The notes beneath the pieces were generated by a model. That model was not told the DNA's origin and ran no database searches. It saw nothing but the letters and a program-made list of their open reading frames with translations. Below, piece after piece: positions 59,899 through 64,000 of a DNA stretch of 64,000 nucleotides (its first letter is position 1; every line of letters begins with the position of its first letter). The stretch spans positions 31,145 through 95,144 of the forward strand of contig JADFFQ010000006.1 of the NCBI GenBank assembly GCA_022568135.1, read 5' to 3'. The translations under genes and the position numbers were made by a program. The DNA comes from Planctomycetota bacterium. Its GTDB lineage: Bacteria; Planctomycetota; Phycisphaerae; Phycisphaerales; SM1A02.

Positions 59899-60771
59899 AT
59901 GCCCGTGACGTGTACCATCGGCCCCGTCACCGCCGGCCAAGGCCACCCGCTGCTTCTTATCGCCGGGCCGTGCGTGCTGGAGCAGCCGCAGATCAACGAG
60001 CAGATCGGATTCACGTTGCGGGATATGTGTGCGGAGCATGGACTGGGGTTCGTCTTCAAAGCGAGCTTCGACAAGGCGAATCGATCCAGCATTCTTTCGC
60101 CGCGCGGTCCGGGACTGGAGACCGGGTTGGAAGAGCTCGCCCGGTTGCGCGGCCGGCTTGGCGTTCCGGTAACCACCGATGTTCACGAGCCGCGCCAGGC
60201 CGAGACGGTCGCCGAGGCGGTCGATCTGCTTCAGGTGCCAGCGTTCTTGTGTCGACAGACCGATCTACTGATGGCTTGTGCGGCCACGGGCAAGCCGGTG
60301 AACGTGAAGAAGGGCCAGTTCATTTCGCCGGGGGAAATGCGGCACGTGCTTGAGAAACTCAACGAGGGCGGCTCCCGGCAAATCATGCTCACGGAGCGCG
60401 GCACGTTCTTCGGATACCACCGGTTGGTCAACGACTTTGTTGGGATGGGCGATCTGATGGACTTGGGATGTCCAGTCTGCTTCGACGTGACCCATTCAAC
60501 GCAGCTTCCCGGCGGCGATGAGCGTGGCAGCGCCGGCCGGCCGGACCGCGCCGCGATGTTGGCCCGGGCAGCCGTGGCGGCAGGCGTCCATGCGATCTTC
60601 GTGGAATGTCACCCCCAGCCCCAGCGGGCCATGTCCGATGCGGCCACCTGTCTGCCCCTGGACGCCATGGCCCCGCTGCTGGGCCAACTGGTCGCAATCC
60701 GCGATGCCATCGTGGCAGGACCCGCTCAAAGTTGCCGCCAAAGTTTGGCGGCCAATCGAGCCGAGGAATGA
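59899..60771 (+). CDS. kdsA: 3-deoxy-8-phosphooctulonate synthase
   Basis: A 290-residue enzyme joining PEP and arabinose-5-phosphate for KDO synthesis. Motifs: LLIAGPCVLE, FVFKASFDKANRSS, PVTTDVHEPRQAETVAEAVD, QVPAFLCRQTDLLMA, VKKGQFISPGEM, DVTHSTQLPGG and AIFVECHPQPQRAMSDA. KDO is a part of lipopolysaccharide, so the organism probably has LPS. No other kds or lps genes are in the window. Confidence 0.96.
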   Translation: MPVTCTIGPVTAGQGHPLLLIAGPCVLEQPQINEQIGFTLRDMCAEHGLGFVFKASFDKANRSSILSPRGPGLETGLEELARLRGRLGVPVTTDVHEPRQAETVAEAVDLLQVPAFLCRQTDLLMACAATGKPVNVKKGQFISPGEMRHVLEKLNEGGSRQIMLTERGTFFGYHRLVNDFVGMGDLMDLGCPVCFDVTHSTQLPGGDERGSAGRPDRAAMLARAAVAAGVHAIFVECHPQPQRAMSDAATCLPLDAMAPLLGQLVAIRDAIVAGPAQSCRQSLAANRAEE

Positions 60772-60826
60772 AAGCAGTCGATTCTCTGCATGGCGGACGG
60801 CTGCGCTTCCGGTACGGGCTGGGAAC

Positions 60827-60847
60827 AGGGGTTGCTCAGTAACCCCT
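60827..60847 (+). terminator. Hairpin after kdsA
   Basis: Stem AGGGGTT / AACCCCT with loop gctcagt, between kdsA and mcsA. No T-run follows, so it is only terminator-like. Confidence 0.35.
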
Positions 60848-60913
60848 CAGCAGGTGAAGTGAGCGCGACCCGCTGGCCGGCGTTTCCCGGCAGACCTACG
60901 ATCAGGTTGACCC

Positions 60914-61465
60914 ATGAACCCACTCAAGTGCGACTATTGCGACAAGCCGGCGGTGGTGCACGAGGTCACCGTCAAGAACGGGCAGAAGAACGAGGTCCAC
61001 CTGTGTGAGGAGCACGCACAGGAGGCTGGCGTGGCCTTGCCCAGCCACCAGCCGATCAACCAACTGCTAACGCAGTTCGTTATCTCCCAGACCAGCAAGG
61101 GCAAGGCCATGGCGAAGAAGCCCTGCCCGACCTGCGGCATGACCTACCGGCGGTTCCGCCAGACCGGCAACCTCGGTTGCCCTGACTGCTATGAGGCGTT
61201 TGAGGAGCAACTCGCCCCGCTCATCCAACGCGCCCAAAACGGGGCAGATCGTCACCGGGGCAAGACGCCTCGCCGCGCCGGAGCGTCCGACGATCGCCAG
61301 TTGCAGATTCGGCAACTCGTCCGGGAGCTGGACGAGGCGGTTGCGGATGAGCAGTACGAGCGGGCTGCCCACCTCCGTGATCGGCTTCGAGGGTTCGATC
61401 CACAGTCGCCGGGTTCCAAGGCCGTTGCAAAGCCCGACGACGAGCCGCACCAATCCGAGAGCTAG
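60914..61465 (+). CDS. mcsA: Protein-arginine kinase activator McsA
   Basis: A 183-residue protein. Two zinc-finger-like groups (LKCDYCDKPAVVHEVTVKNG ... HLCEEHA, and PCPTCGMTYRRFRQTGNLGC then PDC) and a C-terminal UvrB/UvrC motif (DEAVADEQYERAAHLRDRLR). It activates McsB and follows kdsA by 142 bases; the mcsB ATG directly abuts its TAG. Confidence 0.93.
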   Translation: MNPLKCDYCDKPAVVHEVTVKNGQKNEVHLCEEHAQEAGVALPSHQPINQLLTQFVISQTSKGKAMAKKPCPTCGMTYRRFRQTGNLGCPDCYEAFEEQLAPLIQRAQNGADRHRGKTPRRAGASDDRQLQIRQLVRELDEAVADEQYERAAHLRDRLRGFDPQSPGSKAVAKPDDEPHQSES

Positions 61466-62509
61466 ATGACCATGGAATTCGCTGCACACTGTCCCTGGCT
61501 CAGTGACGACGGCCCCGACACCGACGTGGTGATGAGCTGTCGCGTCCGGCTGGCACGCAACCTTGCGCGCTTTCCCTTTGTGAGTAGGGCCGACGAGGCT
61601 CAGCGCAAAGAGCTTTGCAACATCGCCCGGCAGGTCGTGCTCTCGAGCAACCTGGCCGACGGAGTGATCTGGGTCGATCTGAATCACGCCACGGCTCGCG
61701 ATCGCCAGCTTCTCGTCGAGCGGCACCTGATTTCCAAGAACCTGGCCGAGGCGGATATCCCCCGGGCGGTGGCGGTCTCCGGCGACGAGACGCTCAGCGT
61801 CATGGTCAACGAGGAGGACCACCTGCGAATGCAGCTGCTCGCCCCCGGCCTGCGGCTCGTCGAACTCGTCGACCGCATCAACGTCGTGGACGACGCGATC
61901 GAGGCCAAGGTGGACTACGCCTTTTCGCCCCGCTGGGGGTATCTCACCGCCTGCCCGACCAACCTCGGCACGGGGATTCGGCTCTCCGTGATGATGCACC
62001 TGCCCGCCCTGAAGCTCACCTCCGAGATCGATCGCGTACGCAGGGCGGCGAAGGATCTGCATCTGGCGGTGCGGGGATACTACGGCGAAGGCTCAGAGTC
62101 GGCCGGAGACTTCTACCAGATCAGCAACCAAGTCACGCTCGGGCGCAGCGAACAGGACCTGCTGCGGGAGTTTGACCAGCGCGTCCTGCCTCGAATCATC
62201 GAATATGAGCAGCACGCCAGACGGATGCTGGTCGATGACAACGCCACGCTGCTGGACGACCGGATTCATCGGGCGCTGGGCACTCTCAGAAGCGCTCGCC
62301 TGCTCGGAGCCGAGGAGGCGATGAAGCTGCTGAGCCGTCTCCGCCTGGGCGTTCATCTCGGCCGGCTGCCCGATCTGGATCTCGCGGCAATCAACCGTCT
62401 GCTGCTGCAAGTCCAGCCCGCCCATCTCCAGATGTACGTGGCCGCGGACCTCAACTCCGAGCAGCTTCGCGAAGCCCGGGCCACCCTCATGCGCCAGACC
62501 TTGCAATAG
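61466..62509 (+). CDS. mcsB: Protein-arginine kinase McsB
   Basis: A 347-residue kinase that tags proteins with phospho-arginine for Clp degradation. It belongs to the arginine/creatine kinase fold: VVMSCRVRLARNLARFPFVS, NEEDHLRMQLLAPGLRL, FSPRWGYLTACPTNLGTGIR, and GVHLGRLPDLDLAAINRLLL. The length is normal. Partners ctsR and clpC, usual in Firmicutes, are absent from the locus, as expected outside that phylum. Confidence 0.95.
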   Translation: MTMEFAAHCPWLSDDGPDTDVVMSCRVRLARNLARFPFVSRADEAQRKELCNIARQVVLSSNLADGVIWVDLNHATARDRQLLVERHLISKNLAEADIPRAVAVSGDETLSVMVNEEDHLRMQLLAPGLRLVELVDRINVVDDAIEAKVDYAFSPRWGYLTACPTNLGTGIRLSVMMHLPALKLTSEIDRVRRAAKDLHLAVRGYYGEGSESAGDFYQISNQVTLGRSEQDLLREFDQRVLPRIIEYEQHARRMLVDDNATLLDDRIHRALGTLRSARLLGAEEAMKLLSRLRLGVHLGRLPDLDLAAINRLLLQVQPAHLQMYVAADLNSEQLREARATLMRQTLQ

Positions 62510-62559
62510 CGCGAACATTCCGCGGCGCGAGGCGGCGGCGCTCTCGGCGGGCCCGCTCG

Positions 62560-63456
62560 CTATGCGCACGGGCCCCAGTTGGCGAGCAAGGTCAGCAGGT
62601 CGAGGATGCCGACCGACCCGTCTCCGTCGAAATCGGGCGGGCCACCGGGATCGCTGCCCCACGCCGCAAGCAGCGCAAGCAGGTCAAGGATGCCCACATT
62701 GCCGGTACCGTTCAGGTCCCACGGGCACGCGCCAACGCCGTCGAGAAACAGCACCCAGACCGCACCATGATTCCCGGCCCCATCGTCATCGTTTGGTGCA
62801 CCGACGGCCAGGTCGCCCGCACCATCGCTATCGAGATCACCCAGCCAGGCCAGCGAGAAGCTGAACCAATCGCCATTATCCAGGGTGCCGGTGAAGCCAC
62901 CCGCTGTGTCGCTGATCTTCTGGTGTGACTTGACGGTGCCATTGGCGTTGAGAAGCAGCACCCATACCGCGCCGCGGTCGAAGCCCCCGTCGTCATCGCC
63001 GAATGCCCCGACGGCAAGGTCACTTACGCCGTCGCCGTCGAGATCTCCCAGCGCGGACACGGAGGTGCCGAAAGCATTCAGATCAACCAGCTTGCCCATG
63101 AAACCGCCTTGCGTGTCGCTGATCTTCTGGTGTGACTTGACCGTCCCGCCAGTGTTAAGAAACAGCACCCACACCGCCCCGTGGCTGGAGCCCCCGTCGT
63201 GATCGCCGAATGCTCCCACGGCCAGGTCGCCCACGCCGTCGCCGTCGAGATCACCCAGCGCGGCCACCGAGCGGCCGAAGCGATCGGCATCATCCAGGAT
63301 GCCTTTGAAGCTGCCCTCGGTGTCGCTGATCTTTTGGTGCGAGAGCACCCAGCCGGGCTGGGCCAGGGCGCCGCTGGCGGACATCAGGGCCAGGAGCGAG
63401 GAAACAACGAGGCAGGACGCGGCAGCAGTCGAATGATGAAGAGGCCGGATGGTCAT
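62560..63456 (-). CDS. Secreted FG-GAP protein with dockerin-type pair
   Basis: A 298-residue exported protein. AAAGGAGG is eight bases before the ATG at 63456; the signal peptide is STAAASCLVVSSLLALMSAS followed by GALA. Three FG-GAP units each carry SHQKISDT..GF.G.L...D.FG.SVA.LGDLDGDGV.DLAVGA. Two dockerin-like repeats end the protein (LNGTGNVGILDLLALLAAWG and DFDGDGSVGILDLLTLLANW), very close to those of the protein at 2455 in both protein and DNA sequence. Confidence 0.87.
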   Translation of the reverse strand: MTIRPLHHSTAAASCLVVSSLLALMSASGALAQPGWVLSHQKISDTEGSFKGILDDADRFGRSVAALGDLDGDGVGDLAVGAFGDHDGGSSHGAVWVLFLNTGGTVKSHQKISDTQGGFMGKLVDLNAFGTSVSALGDLDGDGVSDLAVGAFGDDDGGFDRGAVWVLLLNANGTVKSHQKISDTAGGFTGTLDNGDWFSFSLAWLGDLDSDGAGDLAVGAPNDDDGAGNHGAVWVLFLDGVGACPWDLNGTGNVGILDLLALLAAWGSDPGGPPDFDGDGSVGILDLLTLLANWGPCA

Positions 63457-63830
63457 TTCATTCCTCCTTTGTCCGCCGCAGGCGGGCTCGATTCCTCGCC
63501 GGTGCAACATTTTTTGCCATAGCCCCGGGCTCTGCCCGGGGATCGAATCGGCAACCGACGGCCGGGCCGTATTGACCCCCCGGCAGAGCCGGGGGGTCAT
63601 AACGGGTGATCGCGCCTCAAACACCCGCAGCATTATCCGCGGTGGGGAGCGTGGCGGCAAGAGGATTTTCTTGAAAACCGCGTTCACGGAACGCGGCTCG
63701 GACGGCGGGTCGTGTGTTGTGGGCGGCGTTGGACCGCGACCACTGGTCGCGGCTTTACAGGGCGCGCGGCCCTGTGAGACTCAATTCTCAAGCTTTCGAA
63801 CTCATTGCCCAGGTCTCAAGCCTGTCGCCG
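63457..63830. other. Intergenic region with GC palindromes
   Basis: 374 bases without a gene. It contains a CCCCGGGCTCTGCCCGGGG palindrome (about 63522-63540) of the compound-repeat family, the TCCGCCGCAGGCGGG motif near 63471, and the 12-bp stem at 63573-63599. Confidence 0.65.
63573..63599. repeat. Perfect 12-bp hairpin
   Basis: TGACCCCCCGGC pairs with GCCGGGGGGTCA around loop AGA. It belongs to the same GC-palindrome set as the compound repeats, or is a separate terminator-like element. Confidence 0.6.
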
Positions 63831-64000
63831 TCACACCGCGTCGACGTAGCCGTCGGTCGCGCGGGCGAAGGAGAAGTCGTTTTCGGTCAACCCGGCGGCA
63901 TCGTGGGTGGTCAGCGTCAGCGTCACCTTGTTGTAGCGGATCATGATGTCGGGATGGTGCTGCATCTCCTCGGCCAGATCGGCGATGCGGCTGACGAAGG
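63831..64000 (-). CDS. phhB: Pterin-4a-carbinolamine dehydratase (partial, runs off the window)
   Basis: The last 56 codons of a minus-strand gene ending with TGA at 63831-63833. The signature is clear: EEMQHHPDIMIRYNKVTLTL then TTH and a following Asp, matching the HHPD active site. The protein recycles tetrahydrobiopterin or acts as DCoH-like dehydratase. The start lies beyond base 64000. Confidence 0.92.
   Translation of the reverse strand, partial: FVSRIADLAEEMQHHPDIMIRYNKVTLTLTTHDAAGLTENDFSFARATDGYVDAV

Overview
This is a GC-rich bacterial chromosome segment that most resembles a member of the Planctomycetota, probably Phycisphaerae-like. The reasons are several secreted FG-GAP/VCBS proteins ending in paired dockerin-type Ca-binding repeats, a PEP-CTERM-like protein, a CRTAC1/UnbV-TPR gene pair, large secreted TPR proteins in an ExbB/ExbD operon, Gram-negative envelope genes (kdsA, MlaE permease) and scattered housekeeping genes. 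No rRNA, tRNA or CRISPR array was seen. Assignment is by family recognition only; no database search was run.

Layout. 0-12 kb: end of an unknown gene, a processive GT2 glycosyltransferase, dockerin, PEP-CTERM and transglutaminase secreted proteins, a decayed lipoprotein, the CRTAC1-TPR pair and a VCBS-dockerin protein. 12.5-14.5 kb: an accessory patch with a NYN/PIN-like gene and a comparatively AT-rich unknown membrane protein, each ending in an attC-like element, next to a truncated IS1380-type transposase. 14.5-24.7 kb: one tight minus-strand operon of eight genes (TonB-like/VWA protein, secreted protein, ExbB, two ExbD, three envelope proteins). 24.9-28.5 kb: pyrH, frr and a beta-helix protein with a C-terminal PA14-like domain. 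29-38 kb: metabolic genes (YtcJ-like amidohydrolase, moaC, trpF, rhomboid-TPR, guanine deaminase, citrate synthase, M29 peptidase). 38-45 kb: DUF4139, VCBS, HtrA-like and other secreted proteins. 45-49.6 kb: MlaE-type permease, STAS protein, RsbW-like kinase, guaA, and a small DUF4926 gene between duplicated copies of the guaA 3' end. 49.7-56 kb: PIN-TRAM protein, then dnaX-ybaB-recR-rpoN. 56-64 kb: GIY-YIG protein, sulfite-oxidase-like enzyme, pabA/trpG, DUF1444, kdsA, mcsA-mcsB, another FG-GAP-dockerin protein and a partial pterin carbinolamine dehydratase.

The most notable points are the ExbB/ExbD operon whose first gene joins a TonB-like membrane anchor to a von Willebrand A domain; the two-gene integron-cassette-like patch lacking an integrase; the guaA 3'-end duplication around DUF4926; an A10 slippery run in dnaX that predicts a short gamma-like product; and a family of GC-rich intergenic palindromes, including a near-identical inverted pair of about 190 bp located 27 kb apart.
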